Below are positions 14,070 through 20,856 of a stretch of DNA of 22,086 nt, piece after piece. Numbering within the stretch: position 1 is the stretch's first letter; every line of letters begins with the position of its first letter. Under the pieces are notes generated by a model. The model did no database searches. It was not told where the DNA came from and saw only the letters and a program-made list of their open reading frames with translations. The position numbers were made by a program, and so were the translations under genes. Source of the stretch: JBOGEB01 sp050743125 (GTDB lineage: Bacteria; Actinomycetota; Nitriliruptoria; Euzebyales; Egibacteraceae); NCBI GenBank assembly GCA_050743125.1, contig JBOGEB010000060.1, positions 1 through 22,086 on the forward strand. The letters run 5' to 3'.

Positions 14070-15089
14070 ATGGACGTGGCCGTTGTTGGTGGGTCCGGGT
14101 ACGGGGGCGCCGAGTTGTTGCGGCTGCTCGCCGGGCATCCCACCCTGAAGATCAGGACCGTCGCGGCGGGGGCGTCGGCGGGGCGTGACCTCGCGGAGGT
14201 GTTCCCACACCTCGGGATGAGCGGACCGCTCGTGCCGGCCGAGCCCGTTGCGCTGGAGGGGTGCGCGGTGGCGTTCCTCGCGACACCGCACGAGGTGAGC
14301 CTGGCGCTCGTGCCGGGCCTGCTCGCGCAAGGCGTGACCGTCGTCGACCTGTCCGGGGCGTTCCGGCTGGACGCCGCGACGTTCGAGGAGTGGTACCGCC
14401 TGGAGCACACCGCGCCTTCACTGACCCCCGCGGTCTACGGGCTGCCAGAGCTGTTCCGCGGCGATCTCGTGGGCGCGCGGCTCGTGGCCGGCCCGGGGTG
14501 CTATCCGACGGCCGCGCTGCTCGCGCTCGCGCCGCTCGCGGGGCTGATCGACCCGGCGAGCATCGTGATCGCCGGCCTGTCCGGCACGTCCGGGGCGGGT
14601 CGGGGCCTGCGCGACGACCTCCACTCGAGCCACGCGGTCGGCAACGCCGCACCGTACGGCGCCCCGAGCCATCGGCATACACCGGAGATCGAGCGGATCT
14701 GGGCGCTCGTCGCGGGCTTGCAGGAGCCGGCAGCGCTCACGTTCGTCCCGCACCTGGTGCCGATGTCGCGCGGTCAGCTCTGCACGGTGACCGCTGCCCT
14801 CCTCGACGGCGCCGCTGCCCAGGTCCGGGCGGCCATCGAGCGCCGCTACGCCCTCGAGCCGTTCGTCACCGTCCTCGCAGAGGGTGCCTGGCCGGCGACA
14901 ACGCACGTCCGGGGGTGCAACGCCGCGCACCTCGGCGTCGCGGTCGACCAGCGCGCGAACCGGGTGATCGCCTGCGCCGCGGTCGACAACCTCGGTAAGG
15001 GCGCCGCTGGCCAGGCGATCCAGGCCGCCAACATCGCGCTCGGCCTGCCGGAGACGGCCGGGCTCTCCACCGTGGGGGTGTACCCATGA
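14070..15089 (+). CDS. argC: N-acetyl-gamma-glutamyl-phosphate reductase
   Basis: A 339-aa NADPH-dependent reductase, third step of arginine synthesis: it reduces the ArgB product to N-acetylglutamate semialdehyde. The Rossmann motif VVGGSGYGGAELLRLLAGHP opens the protein; the catalytic cysteine is C144 in GPGCYPTAALL; SGTSGAGRG, HRHTPEIE and FVPHLVPMSRG complete the family pattern. ATG 14070 was chosen because it starts directly at MDVAVVGGSG. It has no SD, and a promoter -10 ends 8 bases before it, so translation from a leaderless mRNA is likely. The frame is open a little further upstream (to 14034), which lies inside the promoter. Confidence 0.96.
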   Translation: MDVAVVGGSGYGGAELLRLLAGHPTLKIRTVAAGASAGRDLAEVFPHLGMSGPLVPAEPVALEGCAVAFLATPHEVSLALVPGLLAQGVTVVDLSGAFRLDAATFEEWYRLEHTAPSLTPAVYGLPELFRGDLVGARLVAGPGCYPTAALLALAPLAGLIDPASIVIAGLSGTSGAGRGLRDDLHSSHAVGNAAPYGAPSHRHTPEIERIWALVAGLQEPAALTFVPHLVPMSRGQLCTVTAALLDGAAAQVRAAIERRYALEPFVTVLAEGAWPATTHVRGCNAAHLGVAVDQRANRVIACAAVDNLGKGAAGQAIQAANIALGLPETAGLSTVGVYP

Positions 15090-15142
15090 CGGACCACGCA
15101 ACGGCGCAGACCGCGCCAACCTCCCCCACCCACCCACCCTGA
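15086..15142 (+). other. 18-codon frame resembling a former argJ start
   Basis: ATG 15086 overlaps the argC stop as ATGA and reads MTDHATAQTAPTSPTHPP before TGA. The true argJ product begins MTIHATAPP, and the DNA CACGCAACGGCGC is identical at 15095-15107 and 15223-15235. This looks like a duplicated or displaced argJ start separated from the gene by inserted sequence. It may or may not be translated. Confidence 0.4.
15109..15135 (+). repeat. C-rich intergenic repeat, copy 1
   Basis: A 27-mer beginning GACCGCGCCAACCTCCCC and continuing CACCCACCC, identical to 16454-16480 except one base. The other strand reads GGGTGGGTGGGGGAGG, a classic G-quadruplex pattern. It lies between argC and argJ. 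Confidence 0.8.
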
Positions 15143-15180
15143 AGGAGCGGAACCCGACGAGGCGCGACCCCTCATGAAGA

Positions 15181-15205
15181 GTTCTCAAACACGCTCTTAG
15201 CGGAA
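15181..15205 (+). repeat. 25-nt pre-start repeat, copy 1 (argJ)
   Basis: GTTCTCAAACACGCTCTTA followed by GCGGAA, 24 of 25 bases identical with 20822-20846 upstream of argG. It ends 8 bases before the argJ GTG and its GGAA is part of the argJ SD (GGAAGG 15202-15207). Confidence 0.85.
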
Positions 15206-15213
15206 GGCTCCCA

Positions 15214-16434
15214 GTGACCATTCACGCAACGGCGCCACCTCTGGAGTTCGAGCCCAAGCCTGGCGGTGTGTGCGCCGTACCTGGCATCCGGGCGGCGGGC
15301 ATCGCGGCCGGACTCAAGCCGAGCGGCCGGCCGGACCTCGCGCTCGTCGCCGCTGACCACACGGTCGCCGCGGCGGCGGTGCAGACGCACAACCGCGTGA
15401 GGGCCGCGCCGGTACAGGTCACGGCTCGTCATGTGGCGAACGGCCGCGCGCGGGCGGTGCTGCTGAACTCCGGCAGCGCGAACGTCTGCACCGGCCCCGC
15501 CGGGCTCGCGCTTGCCGAGGAGTCCGCAGCGCTCGTCGCTGCGGAGCTGGGCTGTGAGATCACCGACGTGCTCGTCTGCTCGACCGGGATGATCGGGGTG
15601 CCGATCCCGCGCACGCCGCTCGTCGCTGGCATCCCCCACCTGGCCGCGGCGCTGTCGCCGCAGGGTGGCCTCCACGCGGCGACCGCGATCATGACCACGG
15701 ACACCGTGCCGAAGCAGGCGGCTGTAGAGGTCCGCGAATCCACCGACGCCGCCTGCCATATCGGCGGCATGGCGAAGGGCTCGGGGATGATCGCGCCCGA
15801 GATGGCGACGCTCCTGGCGGTGCTCACGACCGACGCTCCGCTCTCCGGTCCAGTGATGAAGGCGGCGCTGCGGGAGGTGGTGGACCGCACGTTCAACCGC
15901 ATCTCGGTGGACGGCTGCATGTCGACGAACGACGCGGTCGTCCTGCTCGCGACCGGCAAGGCACTGCGACCGCCGTCGCTCGCGGCGTTCACCGAAGGGC
16001 TGGGCGCCGTCTGCGCCGACCTCGCCGAGCAGCTCGTGCGTGACGGTGAGGGGGCCACGAAGGTGCTCCACGTCACGGTCACCGGCGCCCGCACCGAGCC
16101 CGACGCCGTGGGCGTCGGCAAGGCGATCGCGAGCAGCGCGCTCGTGAAGACCGCGCTCGCCGGTGGCGATCCGAACTGGGGGAGGGTTCTCGCCGCGATG
16201 GGTGCGGGTCCGGTCGAGCTCGACCCTGACCGGGTGACGGTGGCGTTCGGCGGGGTGACGGTCTGCCGGTTCGGCATCGCCGCCTCGTTTGACCGCGGCC
16301 AGGCCGCGGCGGCTCTTACCGGCCCCGACGTTCGCCTCACCGTCGACCTCGGCGTGGGTGAGGCCGAAGCAACGTTCCTCACCTGCGACCTCACCTACGA
16401 CTACGTGAAGATCAACGCCGAGTACACGACCTAG
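15214..16434 (+). CDS. argJ: glutamate N-acetyltransferase / N-acetylglutamate synthase
   Basis: A 406-aa ornithine acetyltransferase that recycles the acetyl group from N-acetylornithine to glutamate, the cyclic arginine route. The precursor self-cleaves before the nucleophilic threonine: KGSGMIAPEMATLL gives A198/T199. Other family blocks are LNSGSANVCTG, CSTGMIGVPIP, MTTDTVPK, SVDGCMSTNDAVVLLATG, GGDPNWGRVLAAMG and the C-terminal NAEYTT. GTG 15214 is 6 bases after GGAAGG. Whether it also uses acetyl-CoA (bifunctional) cannot be read from sequence. No argA is present in the window. Confidence 0.97.
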   Translation: MTIHATAPPLEFEPKPGGVCAVPGIRAAGIAAGLKPSGRPDLALVAADHTVAAAAVQTHNRVRAAPVQVTARHVANGRARAVLLNSGSANVCTGPAGLALAEESAALVAAELGCEITDVLVCSTGMIGVPIPRTPLVAGIPHLAAALSPQGGLHAATAIMTTDTVPKQAAVEVRESTDAACHIGGMAKGSGMIAPEMATLLAVLTTDAPLSGPVMKAALREVVDRTFNRISVDGCMSTNDAVVLLATGKALRPPSLAAFTEGLGAVCADLAEQLVRDGEGATKVLHVTVTGARTEPDAVGVGKAIASSALVKTALAGGDPNWGRVLAAMGAGPVELDPDRVTVAFGGVTVCRFGIAASFDRGQAAAALTGPDVRLTVDLGVGEAEATFLTCDLTYDYVKINAEYTT

Positions 16435-16453
16435 CGCACCCCCAATCTCCCCC

Positions 16454-16480
16454 GACCACGCCAACCTCCCCCACCCACCC
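16454..16480 (+). repeat. C-rich intergenic repeat, copy 2
   Basis: Second copy of the 27-mer at 15109-15135 (one base differs), here between argJ and argB and again followed within ~15 bases by a purine-rich SD-like run (AAGGAAGAAAGGA). Confidence 0.8.
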
Positions 16481-16521
16481 GCCCGCCCTCTAAGGAAGAA
16501 AGGAATGGTCGACTCACCACC

Positions 16522-17481
16522 GTGGAGCCGCTGGACCTCACTGACCGAGCCAAGGCCGCGCAGGCGAAAGCCCGCGTGCTTCGCGAGGCGCTGCCGTGGA
16601 TCACCCGCTGGGCCGGGCGGACGGTGGTGGTCAAGTACGGCGGAAACGCAAGCGTCGGGATGCAGCCCGCGACGTTCGCCGCGGACGTCGCGCTGCTCCA
16701 CAGCGTCGGGTTGCGCGTCGTCGTCGTGCACGGCGGTGGCCCGCAGATCTCGGCGATGTCCGAACGCCTGGGCCTCGAACCAGCGTTCGTCGAGGGACAG
16801 CGGGTCACCGACGCCGCGACGCTCGAGGTCGTCCGCATGGTCCTGCTCGGGCAGGTCAACCCGCAGCTCGTCGGGATGATCTGCTCGGCGGGGGCGCCTG
16901 CGGTTGGGGTGGGCGGCACCGACGCCGGCCTGATCCGGGCGCGCCAGGCGGATCCGGCGCTCGGCGCTGTCGGTGAGGTCGAGGCCGTCGACCCCCACGT
17001 GCTCGTCACCCTGCTCGACTCCGGAGCCGTCCCGGTGGTGGCGACGGTCGGCCGTGACCCCGAAGGCCGGGAGCTCAACATCAACGCCGACACGGTCGCG
17101 GGGGCCATCGCGGTGTCCCTGCGGGCCGACAAGCTCATCTACCTCACGAATGTGCCGGGTCTGTACGAAGACTTTGGCACGGCGTCCTCGACGCTGCTCA
17201 GCGAGGTCGGCGTCGGGCGCCTCCGGGCGATGCTCGCCTCCGGGGAACTCCACACTGGCATGATCCCGAAGGTTGCGAGCATCGTTGCGGCGTTCGACGG
17301 CGGGATCGAGCAGGCCCACCTGCTCGACGGCCGTATCGAGCACGCGCTGCTGCTCGAGATCTTCACGGACGAGGGGATCGGAACGATGGTGACCCCAAGG
17401 CGTAAGCAAGGGGCGCCGGTGGGCGTGGACGTGCCCGACGGCAAAGGCGAGGAGCTTCGCTCCGGGAGGGGACCTGCATGA
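16522..17481 (+). CDS. argB: acetylglutamate kinase
   Basis: A 319-aa kinase that phosphorylates N-acetylglutamate, second step of the pathway and the usual arginine feedback point. Motifs are VVKYGGNA (36-43), VVVHGGGPQI, RVTDAATLEVVRMVL, LNINADTVAGAIA, GMIPKV and GTMVTP. The N-terminal helix AKAAQAKARVLREALPWI is of the type seen in arginine-sensitive hexameric forms. About 20 extra residues follow GTMVTP. GTG 16522 fits the family start, but the strong SD (AAGGAAG 16493-16499) is placed for ATG 16505, which is out of frame; that frame overlaps argB for 124 codons without family similarity. It overlaps argD by 4 bases. Confidence 0.95.
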   Translation: MEPLDLTDRAKAAQAKARVLREALPWITRWAGRTVVVKYGGNASVGMQPATFAADVALLHSVGLRVVVVHGGGPQISAMSERLGLEPAFVEGQRVTDAATLEVVRMVLLGQVNPQLVGMICSAGAPAVGVGGTDAGLIRARQADPALGAVGEVEAVDPHVLVTLLDSGAVPVVATVGRDPEGRELNINADTVAGAIAVSLRADKLIYLTNVPGLYEDFGTASSTLLSEVGVGRLRAMLASGELHTGMIPKVASIVAAFDGGIEQAHLLDGRIEHALLLEIFTDEGIGTMVTPRRKQGAPVGVDVPDGKGEELRSGRGPA

Positions 17482-18689
17482 CGACGACCCTGGCAAGCGC
17501 CGACCTGGCTGCCCGCGAGGCCGCCGCGATCCTCCCGACGTACCGGCGCCAACCGGTGGCCTTCGTGCAGGGCGAGGGCGCTTGGCTCGTCGATGCCGAG
17601 GGCCGCCGCTACCTCGATTTCCTGTCGGGGATCGCGGTCACTTCGCTTGGCCACGCCCACCCGGTGGTGGCCGAGGCGGTGGCCGACCAGGTCCGCCGCC
17701 TCGTGCATGTCTCGAACCTGTACTACACGGAGCCGCAGATCGCGCTCGCGGAGCGGCTGAAGGCGACGCTCGGCTGGCCGTCGGCGCGGGCGTTTTTCTG
17801 TAACTCCGGAGCCGAGGCGAACGAGGCCGCGGTGAAACTCGCTCGCCGCCACGGCAAGGCTCGGCACGACGGCAAGGTCAACGTCGTCGCGCTGGAGGGC
17901 GGCTTCCACGGCCGCCTGCTCGGCGCGCTGCTGCTGACCGGCGACCCGGCGAAGCAGGCACCGTTCCAGCCGCTCGGAGACTGGGTCCGCCACGTCCCGT
18001 ACGACGATCCAGACGCGCTCGACAAGGCCGTCGACGACGACACCTGCGCCGTGTGGGTCGAGGTCGTGCAGGGCGAGGGCGGGGTGCGCGTCGTGCCCGA
18101 CGAGGTCCTCGTCACCGCCCGCGAAGCCTGCGACCGCGTCGGCGCTCTCCTCGTCGTTGACGAGGTCCAGACCGGGCTGGGCCGGCTGGGTGCGTGGTAC
18201 GGGTGGCAGACGACCTCGGTGACCCCGGACGTCGTGTGCCTTGCGAAGGCGCTCGGCAACGGGTTGCCGATCGGCGCGATCATCGCCCATGGCGACGCCG
18301 CACAGGCGTTCCGGCCCGGCGATCACGCGAGCACGTTCGGCGGCGGCCCGGTTGTCTGCGCGGCGGCCTTGGCGGTGCTGGCGGTGATCGCCGACGAGGG
18401 CCTCGTCGCGCGCGCGGCGACGCTGGGGCTGGCGCTGGCCGCCCGCCTGGCCGCGCTGGGCGAGGGGCGCCCGCTCGTACGGGGCGTCCGTGGCCGAGGT
18501 CTACTCCAGGCCCTCGTGCTCAGCCGTCCCGCTGCCGTCGATGTCACCGCGCGCGCCCTCGACGAGGGTCTCGTGGTGAACGCGGTCGCTTCCGACGTGC
18601 TCCGGTTGGCGCCGCCGCTGTTGATCGGGGAGGCTCTGCTTGACGAGATGGCCGCCCGGCTCGGGCGCGCCCTGGACGCGATCGCGTAA
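17478..18689 (+). CDS. argD: acetylornithine aminotransferase
   Basis: A 403-aa class III PLP aminotransferase that makes N-acetylornithine from the semialdehyde with glutamate as donor. Motifs are FLSGIAVTSLGHAHP, FFCNSGAEANEAAVKLAR, GGFHGRLLGAL, VVDEVQTGLGRLG and the PLP lysine K257 in CLAKALGNGLPIGA, with STFGGGPVVCAAAL after it. ATG 17478 is in an ATGA overlap with argB, indicating coupled translation. In this family the same enzyme may serve lysine synthesis (DapC). Confidence 0.97.
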   Translation: MTTTLASADLAAREAAAILPTYRRQPVAFVQGEGAWLVDAEGRRYLDFLSGIAVTSLGHAHPVVAEAVADQVRRLVHVSNLYYTEPQIALAERLKATLGWPSARAFFCNSGAEANEAAVKLARRHGKARHDGKVNVVALEGGFHGRLLGALLLTGDPAKQAPFQPLGDWVRHVPYDDPDALDKAVDDDTCAVWVEVVQGEGGVRVVPDEVLVTAREACDRVGALLVVDEVQTGLGRLGAWYGWQTTSVTPDVVCLAKALGNGLPIGAIIAHGDAAQAFRPGDHASTFGGGPVVCAAALAVLAVIADEGLVARAATLGLALAARLAALGEGRPLVRGVRGRGLLQALVLSRPAAVDVTARALDEGLVVNAVASDVLRLAPPLLIGEALLDEMAARLGRALDAIA

Positions 18690-18704
18690 CGATGGGGAGG
18701 AAGG

Positions 18705-19091
18705 ATGACGGAACAGCACGGTGGTCTGACCGTGCTCGTCGTGGAGGACGATCGCGGGGTCCGCGATTTGCTTGTGACCGTCCTGCGCGTGGAGGGTTTC
18801 GCGGTCCGCACCGCCCGTGACGGGCTGGAGGGGCTGCTCAAACTGCGGATCTGCACGCCGGCTGCGGTGGTGCTCGACATCATGATGCCGGACGTCGGTG
18901 GCCTGCGGGTCCTCGATGAGCTGGCCGAGGAGCATGCCGAGATCCCAGTCATCGTGGTGACCGGCAAGCCCGAGGCCGCCGAGGAGGCGTGCGAGCGGCT
19001 CGGCAGCGAGAACGTGTTCAACAAACCTTTCGACATCGACGAGCTCGTGAGCCGCATCCGGGCCGTCGCGTGCGGACCGGAGCGTTTCTAG
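18705..19091 (+). CDS. single-domain response regulator (receiver only)
   Basis: A 128-aa CheY-like receiver with no output domain. It has the acidic pocket VVEDD, the phospho-acceptor aspartate in VVLDIMMPDVGG, the conserved threonine in VVTGKPE and the lysine in NKPFD. ATG 18705 follows GGGAGGAAGG. It sits between argD and argF, 15 bases after argD, where most actinobacteria have no such gene. It is the only receiver in the window, and the kinase at 9220 is the only kinase, so they may be a split pair. It would act by protein contact rather than DNA binding. Its stop lies in the left arm of the argF leader element. Confidence 0.93.
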   Translation: MTEQHGGLTVLVVEDDRGVRDLLVTVLRVEGFAVRTARDGLEGLLKLRICTPAAVVLDIMMPDVGGLRVLDELAEEHAEIPVIVVTGKPEAAEEACERLGSENVFNKPFDIDELVSRIRAVACGPERF

Positions 19092-19313
19092 TGGTCCAAG
19101 CGGAAAGTTCCGTTGACTGTGAGGGGGCCCGGAACCCCAGAGGGGACCCTGGGGACGCCCCCGATGACACCGAGGGCCCGGGCGGAGCGCTCCCCGCCGC
19201 GCAAGGCGAAGCGCTCCGCGCGGGTCGCGCTGTGTGCTGGTTGTCCCCAGCAACGCCGCGAGGCGGGGTGCTTTACGCACGAATGCCACGGGTTTTTCCG
19301 CGCGGACCACTAG
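19088..19313 (+). ncRNA. structured leader element, copy 2 (argF)
   Basis: The 10-bp ends CTAGTGGTCC (19088-19097) and GGACCACTAG (19304-19313) pair perfectly. Further in, GCGGAAA pairs with TTTCCGC. The 62-nt 3' module 19249-19310 matches 6772-6833 in the infC leader. The centre is longer than in copy 1 and includes 19135-19194, which resembles 9260-9320. The 3' end touches the argF SD (AGGGG 19312-19316), so pairing could hide or expose it. It fills the whole 232-base gap, which contains no convincing gene. Confidence 0.5.
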
Positions 19314-19323
19314 GGGCGTGAGC

Positions 19324-20253
19324 GTGCGCAAGCGGGACTACCTCACGGTCGACGCCCTCAGCATCCCGGAGCTGTTCAAGACCCTCGACCTCGCCGACGA
19401 GTTCAAGGCCGAGCGCGCGCGGGGGCCCGCGATCCGGGACGACCTAGCCGGCCGAACGATCGGGATGATCCTCGAGAAGCCGTCGACCCGGACGCGGGTG
19501 TCGTTCGAGGTCGCGATCCACGAGCTAGGCGGCCACACGGTTGTCCTGCACGTCGATGACCTCCAGCTCGGCCGTGGCGAGACGGTCGAAGACACCGCAC
19601 GGGTCCTGTCGTGCTACCTGCACGCGCTCGTCGTGCGGACGTTCGCGCAGTCGAGGCTCGAGGCGCTGGCGACTGCGGGGACGATCCCGGTGATCAATGC
19701 GCTGAGCGACTTCTCCCACCCCTGCCAGGCCCTCGCCGACCTCCAGACGATTCGCGAGTACAAGGGCACGCTCGCGGGCCTGAAGCTCGCCTACCTCGGG
19801 GACGGCAACAACGTCGCGCACTCGCTGCTTCAAGCCGGCGCGATGGCCGGTATGCACGTCGCGGTCGGCTCGCCGCCCGGCTACGGGCCGATCCCCCAGG
19901 TGGTCGAGGCCACGCGGCGGATCGCCACCCAGACCGGCGGCAGCGTGGCTGTCACCGCTGACCCGCTCGCAGCCGCGCGGGACGCCGACGTCGTCTACAC
20001 CGACGTGTGGGCGTCGATGGGCCAGGAGGCACAGCACGCGGCCCGGGCGCTGATGTTCGGGCCGTTCCAGGTCGGCTACCACGTCATGGAGGCCGCGCGG
20101 CCGGACGCGATCGTCATGCATTGCCTTCCGGCGCATCGCGACGAGGAGATCGCCGCCGAGGTCATCGACGGTCAGCAGAGCGTCGTGTGGACGCAGGCCG
20201 AGAACCGCCTCCACACGCAGAAGGCCCTCCTGGTCTTGCTGCTCGGTACCTGA
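19324..20253 (+). CDS. argF: ornithine carbamoyltransferase
   Basis: A 309-aa transcarbamylase that makes citrulline from ornithine and carbamoyl phosphate. It has STRTR (54-58, carbamoyl phosphate), HPCQ (132-135), the Asp loop DVWASMGQE and the ornithine-binding HCLPAHRDEEI (from 266; usual HCLPAHRGEEV). Length is normal. GTG 19324 was chosen because AGGGG ends 7 bases before it; GTG 19318 is in frame but too close to the SD. The frame is open further upstream inside the leader element. argR follows 2 bases after the stop. Confidence 0.97.
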   Translation: MRKRDYLTVDALSIPELFKTLDLADEFKAERARGPAIRDDLAGRTIGMILEKPSTRTRVSFEVAIHELGGHTVVLHVDDLQLGRGETVEDTARVLSCYLHALVVRTFAQSRLEALATAGTIPVINALSDFSHPCQALADLQTIREYKGTLAGLKLAYLGDGNNVAHSLLQAGAMAGMHVAVGSPPGYGPIPQVVEATRRIATQTGGSVAVTADPLAAARDADVVYTDVWASMGQEAQHAARALMFGPFQVGYHVMEAARPDAIVMHCLPAHRDEEIAAEVIDGQQSVVWTQAENRLHTQKALLVLLLGT

Positions 20254-20255
20254 AA

Positions 20256-20699
20256 ATGGAGACCGATCGACGCCGCCAGCTCGTGAGGGAGCTCGTCGCC
20301 CGCCGCCAGGTGAGCTCACAGGAGGAGCTCGTGGAGCTGCTGCGCCAGCAGGGCGTCGTCGCAACCCAGCCGACAGTGAGCCGCGACCTCGAGGTGCTCG
20401 GCATTGCGAAGGTCCGAGGCGCGAACGGACGGCTTGTCTACGCCGTGCCCAACCATGCGGGGCTCGTCCAGGTGCTGCGCCAGTTCGCCACCGGGATCGA
20501 CGCGAGCGGGAACCTCGCTGTCGTCCGCACGCCGCCGGGGGTCGCCGCCGCGATGGCCGCTGCGATCGACGCAGGTGTCGTCCCCGGGATCCTCGCGACC
20601 GTCCAGGGTGACGACACCGTGCTCGTCGTCGCCGTCGAGGGCACTTCCGGTAGAGAGGTCGCCGACCGCCTTACCGCGATCAAGGAGGCTCATCAGTGA
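20256..20699 (+). CDS. argR: arginine repressor ArgR
   Basis: A 147-aa hexameric arginine-dependent regulator. The N-terminal winged helix (1-65) has the signature QPTVSRDLEVLGIAKV (from 38). The C-terminal oligomer/arginine-binding domain has VVPGILATVQGDDTVLVV with the Asp pair near 119-120. ATG 20256 starts 2 bases after the argF stop. Place in the operon implies self-regulation through the argC promoter, where an ARG box is visible. Confidence 0.96.
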   Translation: METDRRRQLVRELVARRQVSSQEELVELLRQQGVVATQPTVSRDLEVLGIAKVRGANGRLVYAVPNHAGLVQVLRQFATGIDASGNLAVVRTPPGVAAAMAAAIDAGVVPGILATVQGDDTVLVVAVEGTSGREVADRLTAIKEAHQ

Positions 20700-20712
20700 C
20701 CCAGCCTGTCAC

Positions 20713-20787
20713 CGACCGCTCAGGCGGTCGGCGGTTTCGGCGGCCAGGGGCTGGGGGAGTTCCCCATAGACGGCCACCGAAACCGCG
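20713..20787 (+). terminator. two adjacent hairpins between argR and argG
   Basis: Hairpin 1: CCGACCGC-TCAG-GCGGTCGG (20713-20732), perfect 8 bp, 13 bases after the argR stop. Hairpin 2 starts directly after it: CGGTTTCGG.GGCC (20733-20746) with GGCC.CCGAAACCG (20773-20786), 13 pairs and one mismatch, with a smaller GGGG/CCCC stem inside. No T run follows, so this may be an RNA processing, stabilising or Rho-dependent end rather than an intrinsic terminator. The rest of the gap, 20788-20821, shows nothing clear. Confidence 0.5.
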
Positions 20788-20821
20788 CTCCGCTTCGCTT
20801 CGCCCACAGGGCAAGGCTGCG

Positions 20822-20846
20822 GTTCTCAAACACGCTCTTAACGGAA
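20822..20846 (+). repeat. 25-nt pre-start repeat, copy 2 (argG)
   Basis: GTTCTCAAACACGCTCTTA followed by ACGGAA; one base differs from 15181-15205 before argJ. It ends 10 bases before the argG ATG and leads into the SD region. Confidence 0.85.
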
Positions 20847-20856
20847 TGGTGGAACA

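Noticed and set aside
15172..17496. 774-codon open frame on the minus strand
   Set aside because: Antisense to argJ and argB and to the C-rich repeat; no domain and the composition of a mirrored coding strand.
19113..19313. 66-codon frame in the argF leader
   Set aside because: No SD and composition unlike a protein. The short QRRE.GC motif shared with the infC leader is noted under the structured element, but I do not call a gene.
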